Source of the DNA: Clonostachys chloroleuca
Taxonomy: Eukaryota > Ascomycota > Sordariomycetes > Hypocreales > Bionectriaceae
Assembly: GCA_037952775.1 (NCBI GenBank)
Contig: JBANAY010000003.1
Coordinates: forward strand, 33,666,001-33,730,000
Reading direction: 5' to 3'
DNA length: 64,000 bases
Shown: piece after piece, positions 20,903 to 33,041 of the stretch
How positions within the stretch are numbered: position 1 is the stretch's first letter
Layout of the letters: each line of letters starts with the position of its first letter
The notes under the pieces: model-generated
Database searches by the model: none
Seen by the model: the letters and a program-made list of their open reading frames with translations, nothing else
Told to the model about the DNA's origin: nothing
Made by a program: the position numbers and the translations under genes

Positions 20903-23767
20903 ATGATCTCAGGGCGAGGGGGTGCAGGAACGCGAGGTGGACGCATCCGACCGCCTCGCCGCATAATTCGAGTAAGTGCTTTCCTTCCCTTCCTCCAATA
21001 TGTGACCGAAAGTGAATTTCGGAGCGTTCCGGTCTCTCAACCCGCCCGAATCCCTCCTTGATGATCTCCGCACCCAGCCATACAAGTCTACACATGGTTT
21101 GGCAAGCCCAGCATGGGTCAGAGTAACTCAAGCGCGATCAGCGGGCTCGACCAGCTTGGCCAAGCATCCTCCCCACCACCACGGGCATCGGTGCCATCAC
21201 GTTTCTGCGCACCACCTGCTCCTCGCGAACAGCTTCTGACTAAACATACGAGTTCGCAGCCCAATGGAGCCGGAGAAAGCGATTTCGATGTCTGCTGGGA
21301 TCTACTTCGAGAAGCCCTTCGAGACATCCACAACAAGAACTGCAGCCGGCTGTCATTCGAGGAGCTTTACCGAGCGGCATACAAGATTGTCCTCAAAAAG
21401 AGAGGGGATGACCTATATGATAGAGTCGCAAAGTTCGAGGAGGACTGGTTCTCCGAAAACATAATTCCCAAAATCCAAGAGCTGGTCACGACGAGCCTGG
21501 TCAACATTAGCACCGATAACACAGTAGCCTCTGTTAACGAGAGGCGGCAAACGGGCGAGAAGTTCCTCAAGGGCTTAAGAGATACATGGGAGGATCACAA
21601 CATGTCGATGAATATGACTGCCGACATTCTTATGTATTTGGACCGGGGATTTGCGCATAATGATCCGAGCCGGGCCTCCATTTTTTCGATGACTATCGCC
21701 CTCTTCCGAGATAATATCTTGCATTCATGCCTAGATTCAACATCCGGTAAGAGTATCATGGAGATTCTCATCTCTGTGATGCTGGACCAGATCAACATGG
21801 AACGAGAGGGCGATGTGATAGATAGAGCGCTCATTCGAAGCTGCACTAGAATGCTCAGCTGTCTCTACAAGGATCACCATGAAAACGAAGCCGAGAAGTT
21901 ATATTTGACACACTTCGAGGTTGATTTTCTGGCCAACAGCAGGGCCTTTTATGCCAGGGAATGTGAACAGTTGTTACGAGAATCCGATGCTGGCACATGG
22001 CTACGACATACCCAGCGCCGGCTGACTGAAGAGGACGATCGTTGTGAAACGACAATCGAGTTGGAAACGTTGCCCAAGATATCAAAAGTTATCGAAGATG
22101 AGCTCATCCGAAAGCATTTGGGCGAATTTCTGGCCATGGAGGGTAGTGGCCTCAAGTGGATGGTCGACAACGACAAAGTTGATGATATGTCTATTTTGTA
22201 TCGCCTGGTGTCACGAATTGACGATAAAATGATGGCACTTAGAGATGTGCTGCAGAAACGCGTCGTGGAACTAGGGCTTGAGATCGAAGCTACTGTCAAA
22301 AGTACAGACTTCTCAACAGCTGCCCCTGATGGGGAGGATGCGGCTGAGGGCGAGAAGACCAAGACCTTGAACCCTGCGGCCCAGCACACCGCGGCAGCCA
22401 TCAAATGGGTAGACGATGTCCTAAGGCTTAAAGACAAATTCGACAATCTCTGGACGGCCTGCTTCCAGGAAGATTTGACCATCCACACAGCTCTCACAAA
22501 GAGTTTCTCTGATTTTATCAACATGTTCTCTCGCTCCTCTGAGTACGTGTCGCTCTTTATCGACGATAACTTGAAAAGGGGAATCAGGGGCAAGACCGAA
22601 GCAGAGGTCGATGCCGTTTTGGAAAAGGCCATTATCCTCATTCGCTACCTTCAAGACCGGGATATGTTCCAGACGTATTATCAACGCCACCTTGCACGAA
22701 GATTGCTCCACGGAAAGTCGGAAAGCCACGATGTCGAAAAGCAGATCATCTCAAGGATGAAACAGGAGATGGGACAACAATTCACCACCAAGTTTGAGGG
22801 CATGTTCCGGGATCTCGCCACATCATCGGAACTAACCAGTGGCTACCGTGATCGAATGTCTCTCGCCGGCAAGACAATCGATCTCAACATGAGCGTGTTG
22901 ACGACCAACTGTTGGCCGCCAGAGGTCATGGGTCGCCAGGTACAGATTGGGGAGGGTTCCAGAGTTACGTGCACCTACCCTAAGGAAATCGAGCGACTCC
23001 AGGCCAGCTTTGAGCAGTTCTATCTATCGAACCGAAATGGTAGAAAACTCACATGGATCGGAACTACAGGTTCTGCGGACATTAAGTGTACATTCCCTGC
23101 CATTCCTGGCAAACAAGGTGCTCTTTCCCGAGAGCGTCGCTACGAGATCAATGTACCAACTTTTGGCATGGTCATCATGCTCTTATTCAATGACATCCCC
23201 GACGATGAATGGCTCACCTTTGAAGAAATACAAGCTAAGACCAGTATCTCTACTCAGGACCTAATGAGGACATTGACTGCCATTGCTGTGGCCCCTAAGT
23301 CCAGAGTTTTGCTCAAAGATCCTCCGACAAAGTCAATCAAGCCAGGTGACAAATTTTCTTTCAACGCCGCATTCCAGAGTAAGACGGTTCGAATCAAGGC
23401 TCCTATAATCAACGCCGTTTCAAAGGTCGAGGATTCTCAGGAAAGAAAAGCAACTGAGGAGAAGAATGCCCAGGACAGGGCTCACGTCATCGATGCGGCT
23501 ATAGTCCGAATTATGAAGTCTGTCCTTCCTCCTTTCAATTTTTAATTTTTTTTTTTTAAAAAAAAAATAAGCTAACAGCGTTTGCACAGGTCTCGAAAGG
23601 AGCTTGCCCACACCCAGCTTGTGACTGAAGTCATCTCTCAGCTAGTTGGGCGTTTCAAGCCGGAGGTTTCAATCATCAAGAAGCGGATCGAGGATCTGAT
23701 CGTTCGAGATTACCTTGAGCGGCCGGAAGAGGAAGAATCGCCAAACACCTACCGATACGTTGCTTAA
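20903..23767 (+). CDS. CUL3: Cullin-3, scaffold of BTB-type ubiquitin ligases
   Basis: Three exons: 20903-20971 (MISGRGGAGTRGGRIRPPRR), 21122-23517 and 23590-23767, giving 880 aa. The acceptor of intron 1 (cag at 21119-21121) is my best choice and fits frame. The cullin repeats begin near FDVCWDLLREALRDIHNKN. The cullin homology region includes the Rbx1-binding part (RYLQDRDMFQTYYQRHLARRLL) and NVPTFGMVIMLLFND. The C-terminal winged helix carries the neddylation motif IVRIMKSRKELAH and ends RDYLERPEEEESPNTYRYVA. Cul3 recruits BTB-domain adaptors and Rbx1 to build E3 ligases in cytosol and nucleus. Intron 2 has a GTCTGT donor and splits the codon of the neddylated Lys. An insert of about 30 residues (TAAPDGEDAAEGEKTK) in the middle is low-complexity, as is usual in fungi. 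Confidence 0.95.
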
Positions 23768-25135
23768 GACAAGCTCAAGGATTCACACTCTCACCTCTCC
23801 TTGGCCAAGATACATTTCCGGTTCGGCTTCTTGGCCTTCATTGACGATAGTAACGACGATGTCCGACCGCTTGGTTGGACAACTACGAACACGTAACATA
23901 GCTGGTATAGCATTTTTTTAATTTGACCGCATTATGGTGGCAAGGCGTCTAGAATTCAGGGCTTTGGGGGTTGTCTGCTAGCTTACTTGATAAACAGAGA
24001 CAAGTTCACATAAGATTCTCACACCGTGATATATTCAGAATGAAAACCGCTTAGGGGATTGGAAATCAAACAACCGACTATAGATTATTGCTACTGATCT
24101 CCATGACAGCAGTTGAATGTGTGTTTATGTTTTCCTGGCCCGCTCCATACGTCGCTATTCCGCAGAGCCTCTTTACGATTCACACAACAGGCTGCTCGGC
24201 TTGCCTAGATCGCTCTCAGCTGTAAGCACAAGAAGAGCATTTTGTTGTTGTATATGACCTACCATGAGTAGTACGTATACCAGCCTTGCTACCCCGCCCC
24301 TACCTGAACGCATGAAGCGACGTGCAAATTTAGAAACTAATCGGGGGATTATGGTAGCCGCTGCCAAGTCTGAGGGTGGCAAATCACTCAGCCCTCAGGA
24401 ATCATCAGCATTACGGCATTTCGTACAGTCAATAAACGAATAGAGGAGACGCTACTACGAAATGATGGGTTGAGCTCTTGTTTCATGATCAAGCCTTGTT
24501 GGCTGGCTGACCTATTAGAATGCAAGCCGTCTGCATGTAAGAACTAGGAACAGGCGGCAACTCACCGGTCAATGTAATTTGGAGGCTGGGAAGGATGCTT
24601 GCCCCTCTTCATAAGAAGGGAAATAATAAGCCAATACTAGCATTGTATTTAGTGATTTGATATCTTTGATCCCTAAGGGCTGTGATGTACTGTTGCATTT
24701 CTGCCTTATCGGCATGCCTTCAGGCTGAGCACTCGGCCGCAGCTACTCGTGTAGGTGGCTGCGCAATGGGCTGATTATACGCCTGCCTTAGTTCCTTGCT
24801 GTGCATAGAGCTGAGCTCGGCAAGTGTAGAGAATAGAAATTGTGGCGTTCTGGGAGGGTGGTGGTATACGTGTGCTAGAAAGAAGATAGTAAGAAGGACG
24901 GCTCCCTAAGCCATAGACGGATTCGGTTTCCATTGCCTTTATTCAGCCTTGTTGAAGAAGTATATTTCTTCTCCATCCTTCTTCAACTCCATCAGTTCTG
25001 TACATACATGAACTTACAAGCGCGAGACATACACTTACCCTTCAATAAGTGACTTCTGTTTTTCTTTCGTCCTCCTTTTTCGAGCAATATCTCATCACAA
25101 GATATCGGCATTCCCCGCCATTACATTTACCAACG
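23768..25135. other. Intergenic, 1.4 kb
   Basis: CUL3 3' UTR and upstream region of the disrupted membrane-protein gene. No supportable gene. The composition is more AT-rich than the GC-rich coding regions but without repeats. Confidence 0.5.
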
Positions 25136-27320
25136 ATGGCAGACTTCCAAAGCGGCTTGTGGTGGGATTACTCTCGTCCAACTGGGCTTCAAGGGGCCAT
25201 TTCCCTGCCGATGACCCAAGGCAATATTTTCCTCTCATTCTTGACCATTATAGTTGCCATGTCAGGAGCCAGTCTCTGGGGAATAGCCGCCTTCCTTCTA
25301 CACAGCTTCACTGTTCGAAACAGACGCAACAAAGTTGAAATTTTCGACATCCAGCGGCGAGTTAACCTAATCAATTCGGAGTCCCCAATGGCAACCGTCA
25401 TCGACTCGCTACGAATCTATATGGCTTGGTCGAGGCACGGGATTCCAGTTTTGGCTACCCGTACGGCTGCCATCGCTCTTCCTGCGCTTCTGGCCTGGGT
25501 TGGCATAACGGCAGCATCTATCTTCACATCCAAAGTTGCTACCAGCGGCGATACGGGTGTTCTTGGTCTCAGAAGAAGTAATACCTGTGGCATCTACACA
25601 TACCCGTCAGACCGCTCATCCAAGGAGAAAGAAAGCTCACGAAGAATATTGATTGAGGAAATGATTGCGGCAAGGAACTACGCCGACAACTTCTACCTTA
25701 ATAGCACCGCTTCACTTTCCAGATCCCCATATGTGAACACAACCTTACCACATACAGAATCTCTAATGCCTTCTTGTTTGTTCGAAAACCAGGACTGATG
25801 CGCCTTGAATACCTCTCTAAGGTTAGAGTCTGGGCTGTTGGACTCCCATCTTATGCTTGGAATCAATGCGCCACCGTCAGACCGCATTCACTTCCGAGCA
25901 GGTACGACCTGTAGTGTGGTCCGGAAAGCTGGACTTCTATCAAAGACAGGTGATTCCCGTCGCTACTACCTGGGAAAGGTTATGGGCGAAAATTACACAT
26001 ATGAATATGATCGAGGCTTCCGAAGTGTTGATGGTATAGGATACTTTCTCAGGTAAGAAGGCAAGATCCGTTGTTGGTCTCAACTTTTGCAGATCACTAA
26101 TAGGCACACATCAAAAGCGGCTATGACTCAGAATGGGAACCGCCCATTGGATTAAGAGTCAACGACTCGGACATGAATATCATTATCCTCTCCGGAAACA
26201 ATGTGCGTCATCGTGAGAGTACTAAGGATCCCCTTTTCTGGGCCACGCAGTACAATAAAAACTTGACAGCTTTCGTCTCGAATAATGACGCCAACTTCAT
26301 GATCTGTCCAGACCAGTACCAATTTTGTAGCCCGGCGACAAATCAATGCTCGCCTTGGTCAAACAACACGGTTTTGGGGAGTTGCTTGATGTCCCAGAGC
26401 TTGGGCCTGGGGTTCAACGACGCCCAGGCGGCAACTATGACACGACTCGCCTAGAATATATACGGACATATAGGTCTTACAACTGCTCTTGTCGTCAAAA
26501 TTCTCAATTCAGGAGGCAAGCCGAGCGACTGTTCATCAGACCGCGTAGATTTAAATCATGTGGGCTAATAGATAACCGACAATTCCTAGCCCTCGACGCC
26601 AGCAGCAAGCTAATGTTTAGCGACGTCTCCCTAGGGATTTCTACCGATAATCAATGGACTATCGAAGCTTCCAGATGGTTTCAAATCCGGCTTGCTTTTT
26701 TGCAAGCGAGGGTTGCCGCCTACATCGATGTGCCCTCGGCGCGGGTGATCAAATCTATGTCAGGTCTCAATGATCGCTCATGGTTACACGAGCAAGTTGG
26801 GCTTTCCCATCGGCAGGTGGATTCTCTCAACTCGCAATGCCACACCCAGCTGGCCAGGAGCAGCGGAGAGATCCAAAGCTTCAGCTTCACCGGTGTTTTG
26901 ATCAATGTGATTGTTGGCAGCTGTCTCACAATCATCAGCTATAACATGACGGGGATCATGGATGCCTGTGGCCGCCTTCTCTCAGGCTTTGAAGCTATAA
27001 ATGCTCGTCAAGGCGACGACAAACAACATCTACTGAGAATGGCCCTCGACGCCAGCGGCTACCCGGCCATTGGAGAGTGGAAAACAAGCTTCTTCCAAGT
27101 GCCCGTCACCTCGCACCGAGAGACTGTCGCAGACCTCGAAGTGGCTGAAAGAGGATTGACGCTTTATCCGTCGAAGGAGGCACTCACGAATCGAGATAGT
27201 ACCAGCACAGACGAAGCGGTAGAACTCAGGGAGAGGACTAACCCATTCGACAAATCAATGCAAACTACCGAGATGACACCCGGACCTAGTACGGCCATTA
27301 AGACTCTCCTGACGATGTGA
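25136..27320 (+). pseudogene. Large fungal membrane protein of unknown function, with an in-frame stop and a frameshift
   Basis: The N-terminus (MADFQSGLWWDYSRPTGLQG) and two hydrophobic segments (about residues 30-55 and 110-140), a Cys-containing extracellular-like middle, and a last membrane segment (FTGVLINVIVGSCLTIISY) are typical of a large multi-copy fungal membrane protein family without known function. The frame holds two lesions. A TGA at 25796-25798 interrupts SCLFENQD-stop-CALNTSL, after which the same frame continues for 84 codons with family-like text (LGINAPPSDRIHFR). Then an intron at 26053-26117 (gtaaga...actaat...aaaag) rejoins SGYDSEWEPPIG in frame. A second break lies at about 26436-26450, where QAATMTRL runs into a TAG while TRLEYIRTYRSY continues in the next frame to the stop at 27320. 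With both repaired the protein would be about 706 aa. It may be a real pseudogene or two sequence errors. Confidence 0.72.
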
Positions 27321-27805
27321 ATCCAAAAATATCGTCTAAGCACTACCGAAGAAGCAAGTTGGTGGAATAGAACTAGACAGCACTTCTTTCTACGCGCCTC
27401 AATCAGGAGATGAAGATCTCATCAAGCAATCGATTCTGCACAATTTTATAAATGAAGGATGGGAAAAAATAATAGAATATGATAATTCATCTCCAGCTAT
27501 TTCAATTGAAAGTAAAGTTTACATCTTTGAGATGGGCATTAAATCTGTGAAGTAAATCCGGAGCCATAGATTATCCTCGGATCAAGTTCCGACTTCCGCA
27601 TAGTAGCCGAGAGCAGCTTTTCCGGTCATCGGCTTTCACCTCGACCAGAAGCACACGATCCATACATTGCCCGATAGCTCGATCTCGGTTTTATTAGGAT
27701 ATCGCAATTGGGGCCTCTATTAATCTCTCTAGTTTTCCGCTTTCCGGATCCCCTCTTGGCCTACTTAAATATCGCGATTCCCAGCGTCGAGCTCACCACT
27801 TCACC
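27321..27805. other. Intergenic, 485 bases
   Basis: No gene seen. AT-rich stretch at about 27,450-27,560, then the upstream region of the FAH-fold gene. Confidence 0.55.
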
Positions 27806-28688
27806 ATGTCCGTATTCAGATACACAATGGCCAGGCTGGCTCCCCAGACGCTGGGCTCCCTCAAGCAGGCAGGCAAAGTTGTCTGCATTGGTCGCAACTA
27901 TGCGTGAGTATCTCAGCTCATGGCAATTCCTCCAGCAGGTGAGGATTTGAGCTGGTTTGATCATGTGAGCTAATAAGGGAGCGTCCAGGGACCACATTGC
28001 CGAGCTCAACAACATGAAGCCCAAGCAGCCCTTCTTCTTCCTGAAGCCCACATCTTCCATCGTGCTTCCCGGAGAGGGCCCCTGCTTACGGCCCAAGGGT
28101 GTCAACATGCACTTTGAGGTCGAGCTGGCCCTGGTCATTGGCAAGCTCGTGCGCGACCTCAAGGCGGATGACACCAAGGGTGCCATTGACGCCATTGCAG
28201 GTGTGTTTCAAACTTGAAGTGTTCAAAGACGTCATCTAATATATCTCTCCTCTTACACAGCTTACGCTGTGGCCATTGACATGACCGCGCGGAATGCGCA
28301 GGACGAGGCCAAGAAGAAGGGTCTCCCCTGGGACATCGCCAAGGGCTTCGACACTTTCCTGCCCATGAGCAACATCATCCCCAAGACCGCCATCGCCAAC
28401 CCGCAGGACGTCGAGCTCTTCCTCGAGGTCAACGGAGAGACCAGGCAGCAGGGCTCGACCAACCTGATGATCTATCAGATCCCCCGCATCCTGAGCGACA
28501 TCTCCAAGGTCATGGCCCTGCACCCCGGCGACATCGTCCTGACCGGCACCCCGGCCGGTGTCGGGCCAGTCCAGCCGGGCGACGTGATGCGCGCCGGTGT
28601 CCGGGTCAGCGGCAAGGAGCTGGAGGAGGGTAAGATCGAGGTTCCTGTGGAGGAGTCGCCCAGCTCGTATGTCTTCAAGGAGACATGA
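27806..28688 (+). CDS. Fumarylacetoacetate-hydrolase-fold protein (FAHD1-like)
   Basis: Three exons: 27806-27903, 27989-28200 and 28261-28688 (introns 85 and 60 nt), giving 245 aa. The FAHD1-type fold starts at KVVCIGRNYADHIAEL; metal-binding acidic residues are in MHFEVELALVIGK and in AVAIDMTARNAQ; the C-terminus has DIVLTGTPAGVGPV. FAHD1 relatives cleave acylpyruvates and decarboxylate oxaloacetate. Substrate and the exact activity here cannot be read from sequence. The first 25 residues (MSVFRYTMARLAPQTLGSLK) are basic and hydroxylated, compatible with a mitochondrial targeting peptide. The gene is convergent with BNA1, with 255 bases between the stops. Confidence 0.92.
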
Positions 28689-28943
28689 GAGATTTGCTAG
28701 AGCTACATCTAGTTCTGTGAGCTACACAATGATTGAGTTGTATGTTTACAAGACGGGCAGAGGATTAGGCTGTGGAGAGGCGTGACTCGTATGTGTATAT
28801 ATATTCATCTTGGGATAGATACGGGGAACACAGAAGGACAGACAGAGAGAACATCAATCATCAAAAATAAATAAATCACTTGATACAAATCACTCCACTC
28901 TCGGTACTCTACAAGTACTTCTACACAGCAGTAATCCAGCCAC

Positions 28944-29662
28944 CTATTCCAGGTTGGGGTCCTTAATCGACCCCGGCTTCGGCGCAGACTCGACCAGGAG
29001 CCCGCACTTGCCGCACTTCCTCTTGGCATCGTCGCCCCTGAAGTCCTCGACGGCCTGCTTGACCTGCGTCCCCAAGTCAGTGCAGTGGAAGGAAGCCTCA
29101 TGGACGACCTCGCCGCAGTCCGGGCAGTACCAGCGCAGGCGGTCGAGGGACCCCTCGGGGCGGCGCTGCTCCAGGACGACGCCGACGGTGTTGGCGAAGC
29201 GGACGGGGTTGTGGGGGGTGTTGCCCGGGAGGAGGAACATGTCGCCCTCCCTGATGATGACGTCCCGGAACTTGCCGTCGTCGATGACCTTGAGCATCAT
29301 GGCCCCCTTGTACTGGTAGAACCACTCGGGGGTCTGGTTGATGTGGTAGTCTGTACGGGCATTGGGCCCGCCAACAATCTCGGGTGAAAGGTCAGTGACA
29401 GGTCTTCTCTATTCATAGCTCAGGCGAAACCAGAAACCGCCGTTGGGGAAGACTGAATGGGAGAGAAAAAGGTGGGCTCAAACCATAACAGTAAAGTCTT
29501 CGTTATAGACACAATAGTTATTGATGGGAGGCTGGAGAAGATGCGAGTTCTCTTCCAGCCTGAACGGAGTGAGGATCGCGGGTTAGAGAATGTGGCCGAG
29601 TGAGTCATTGATAGGGCCTGATGAACTCACCACTTGGGCAGATTGACTGGCGGTCCCAGCAT
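28944..29662 (-). CDS. BNA1: 3-hydroxyanthranilate 3,4-dioxygenase
   Basis: Three exons on the minus strand: 29662-29631 ([11 protein letters not shown]), 29559-29484 and 29378-28944 (introns 71 and 105 nt), giving 180 aa. This is the usual fungal length. Iron ligands and substrate Arg are visible: Arg44 and His48 in [16 protein letters not shown], Glu54, and His92 in [12 protein letters not shown]. The C-terminal rubredoxin-like metal site has two CxxC pairs (WYCPDCGE and CGKCG). The enzyme opens the ring of 3-hydroxyanthranilate to give the precursor of quinolinate, a step of de novo NAD synthesis from tryptophan in the cytosol. It is divergent from the Ctr gene, with about 960 bases between the starts. 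Confidence 0.95.
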
Positions 29663-30624
29663 GATCTAAAGTGAGGCGCCGCTCTGTGGTGATGAATGTG
29701 GTGATGAATCTGTTGCGATAATCTAATCTGGAGCGTCGATGGTTGCACGCAACAAGAGATGGAACTAAGAAGAAAGAGCCGTCTAGTCTGATCCACCAAG
29801 ATGATATTTCAAGGACGATGGATTAGAAATACGGCCAGAGAATTTTAGTCATGAGCGATTAAGATCGGAATCATCGGCCACCTTCGTTGACTAGACCCCG
29901 CAATGAGATATCGATGATTTCGAGCACTCGTTGACAGCCCCGGTTACGGTTACAGTTACAGTTCAGCTCACTTAAACTCAGCTCAGAGGACAAAAACCCA
30001 GGACGTGTCTTGACAACATTTGATAATAATTGTCATAGAAGGAACATACTAAAGCCTTCGCCTTTCGTTGTGTTTAACAGAGATAACCAATACAAAATTA
30101 AACAAGCCCAGGAAACCTCCTTGACAAATCTCAATGCCAACTCTTTGAGAAGTTGTCTGAATAGTTGGAACTCAGAAGGGCAGTTGCGGGGTGGCAGAGT
30201 GGACTCAGTGGGGAGCCAGAGACCTGGAGCAGGGGCCTGATAGGGGACCGATAGGTGTATTGCGTGCGATCCCAGTATGTGCCCTGCTCCCTATCGGATG
30301 CCTACCAGAGGGGCCTAATCAATCGTCGGTACATCCAATAGATGTGATTACGTAGGTAGGATCGACCTGCTTTAGCCGCCAATAGGCCTACAGTGCAACA
30401 GCTGACCAGCAACCATCACCTCATTCATCCTCCCACAGCTATCCTCCAATCGTCCTCCCTCCCGCTGCGGCGCGCATATTTGAGCACTTTCTCGGCTCAC
30501 ACAGAGGCTCTCGATTCTTTTCAAGAACCAATCCTCCCCCTTTCCCATTCTTCCAAAACTGAGACGAACTGCATCCCTCGAAATCGATACTCTCTTCTCG
30601 AAGCGATCGATCTTCAAGCACACG
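29663..30624. promoter_or_regulatory. Divergent promoter region between BNA1 and the copper transporter
   Basis: 962 bases without a gene. It must hold both promoters. I could not identify a clear copper-responsive or kynurenine-responsive element. Confidence 0.5.
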
Positions 30625-31459
30625 ATGGACCACCACGCCCACATGAATCACGGTGATATGGATCATGGCGATATGGACCATGGAGGTCACGGAGGCATGG
30701 AAGATATGTGCAACATGAACGTATGTGCAACCCCCTTCGCATTGTACTATCCTCCCATGCTAACAGGGCGATCCCCATCCAGATGTTGTTCACCTGGGAC
30801 ACCACCAACCTCTGCATCGTCTTCCGCCAATGGCACGTCCGCTCCACAGCATCCCTCATCTTCTCCCTCCTCGCCGTCGTGCTCATCGGCATCGGCTACG
30901 AAGCCATCCGCGCCTTCTCCCGCCGCTACGAGCTCGCCACATCCAAGCGCGTCGAATCCCTACCGAGTAAGCACCAAAACCCCCTCCCCCTCATTCGCTT
31001 CTTTATCCCAGGGCGGTCCCAGGAGCTAGGTCGGGAATTGGAGGACTCGTCTCAGGCCCCTCGCCTTTTTCTTCTCCTTCCTTCTTCATCTTCATGTCTT
31101 GGGACCGTTGCTGATGAGATTTGCTTCCCGCTGTTGAGGTGGCCTGGACTCCGTTACTGAATCAACACCCTTCCTCCCCGCAGGACAAAGCCAAGGCCAG
31201 CTCAGCCAGCGGACGCACGTCATAAAGGGCGCCCTGTATGCGCTCCAGAACTTTTACGCATTCATGCTCATGTAAGTAATTTGTGCCCATTTCGCCATAT
31301 CCCCTTGCTCCTCGTTGCTTACCTCTCACGCTCCGCGCCAGGCTCCTCTTTATGACGTACAACGGTTGGGTCATGATTGCTGTCACCCTGGGCGCGTTCT
31401 TTGGATACCTCATTTTTGGAAAGTCATCTTCTGCGACCAAGGAGAACGCTTGCCACTAA
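30625..31459 (+). CDS. Ctr-family copper transporter
   Basis: Four exons: 30625-30720, 30783-30966, 31184-31271 and 31342-31459 (introns 62, 217 and 70 nt), giving 161 aa. The N-terminus is a His/Met-rich copper-binding domain with repeated HGDMDHGDMDHGGHGG. Three membrane segments follow: one near residues 52-72 after MLFTWDTTNLCIVFRQW, one with a Met-rich core (ALQNFYAFMLMLLFMTYNG) and one with a GxxxG helix-packing motif (GAFFGYLIFG). These define the trimeric Ctr pore family, which takes up Cu(I). The short loop and the Met-rich segment fit either a plasma-membrane or a vacuolar member; I cannot decide which. The gene is convergent with the Nudix gene. Confidence 0.94.
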
Positions 31460-31696
31460 TATTACAGCCATGGCGAGATTATCCTGAGGTTTCTCGATTT
31501 GTCATCTATGCTATATATATGGTGTCTTACTGCTTGACATGGCACCCGCCCCTTTGCTTCCGGGAGAAGAAGATTGAATCTGTCGGGAATGAAGAATAAC
31601 CACGTCCCTTTCTATAGATCTACATCCCTCATCGCTCTACATGACTAAAGAATAGAAAAAAAAAAAAAAAGTCTACCTACCCTTAGGGCGGCTTCC
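31460..31696. other. Convergent 3' regions, with A15 tract
   Basis: The 237 bases between the Ctr and Nudix stops include an A15 run at 31656-31670, which would be a likely spot for length errors. Confidence 0.6.
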
Positions 31697-33041
31697 CTAC
31701 ATCTTGGCCGGCTCCTTCCCCGGCTCCGGCCTCTGCTCCGAGACCTCCTTGAACTGCCCCTCGGCCTCGGCGATCATGATGATGTCGGCGTCCCCGAACC
31801 CCTCGTTGTGCTCCATCTCGGGCTCCTCGCCGTACGCTATCCTCGCGGCGTCCACCAGCACCCGCGCAGTCATCCCCCACACCTTGAACCGCCCCTCCCT
31901 CTCCTGCTCCTCCTCGAGCCTCTCGGCGAGGTTGCTCTGCGCGCTACCCCGCCGCGGCCGCGACACGCGCTGGTTGTTGACGGGCACGTAGAAGTTGTGG
32001 ACCCGCCACGGCACGTCCTTCCACGAGATCCACGACCCGTCGTACCAGTGTCCCTCTGGGAGGGGTTTGGTCTCCCCTCCTTCTGCCCCGGGCGTGGTGG
32101 GGGGCGGCAGGTCCTCGAGCTTGAGGAAGTTGTAGAAGGGCGCGCTGAAGAGGGCGGCGACCTCGCGGGCGTCGAGGCGCGGGATCATGGACTCGTCCAC
32201 CAGGGGCGCGGGGTCCACGCCGCCGTCGGCGTGGAGGAAGGCGACGCAGGGCGTGACGACGAGGTGGGTCCGCGCGAGGGAGGGCGGGAGGCAGCAGAGC
32301 TGCTCTATCCTGAAGGGCTTGGGGAGGGCGAAGTCGTCCTGGGGGAGGCCGATCTCCTCTGAGGCTTCGCGGCGGGCAATCTGGTCTATGTAGGGGTAAT
32401 ATCAGTTAGTAGCCGGTGAAACTAGGGCTGGGCTAACTCCAACTCTTCTGAGAAGCAATACATATTGGAGAGGTAAGATGATGGGTTGACGCACATGGTG
32501 ACTCATCAACGCTGTCTGCCTTTCCACCAGGGAGTGCGGCGTGGCCAGAGAAGCTCCGGAGACTAGCAGCCCGCATGGTGATGACCACTCTCAGGTCTCC
32601 CCATCTATCTGCGTAGAGGAGGATGAGGACGGCAGCACGTTTTCGGGCAGGCAGCTGGTCCCAGAAGGGAAATGGCGGTGGCCGGTAGGCTCTCAAACGA
32701 GCTATGGCAGCCTATAACATGGTTGTCAGGAAAATGCTAAACGAAGTAAAAAGGTTGGTGCAAGATAATGGAAAAAGTGCTTTATGAACAGGGTGTGGCG
32801 AGTGCATCATGTTACGAACCGCAGAGAGTGCACTTAGAGGAGCCATTGTAGACGCGTCATAATACAAGGAAGCTTCGGTAGGTAGTCCGAGGTCGATCTC
32901 AGTTGTGATGATGTCCTGGATCTTCTCCCTAACGGTATCGATGAACTCGGGGGTGGGACTGGAACCTATAATCTGCGGCGGGATATTGGTAGATGGGTCC
33001 TCGGTGCCTTGATCCAAAGTAGATGTTGGCTCGGGACTCAT
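31697..33041 (-). CDS. PCD1: Nudix hydrolase, peroxisomal CoA diphosphatase type (Pcd1)
   Basis: Three exons on the minus strand: 33041-32820, 32711-32495 and 32385-31697, giving 375 aa. The upstream motif ITMRAASLRSFSGHAALPGG is that of the coenzyme A diphosphatase subgroup and runs into the Nudix box GGKADSVDESPYQIARREASEEIG, with the metal-binding REASEE intact; the box is split by an intron after ESP(Y). The first intron has two possible boundaries of equal phase: a donor gttcgt after GCG at 32820, or gtaaca a few bases downstream with a later acceptor. Only a few residues (AAIARL versus VPRL) change. Pcd1-like enzymes hydrolyse CoA or oxidised CoA, and other Nudix substrates are possible. 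The long C-terminal extension (after residue 200) is low-complexity and Glu-rich. Peroxisomal location is from family knowledge; the C-terminus EPAKM is not a classic PTS1. Confidence 0.9.

Noticed and set aside
26455..26560. An alternative frame (LTTALVVKILNSGG) after the TAG in the membrane-protein gene
   Set aside because: It ends after 36 codons; the other frame stays open to the end and carries the better conserved text.
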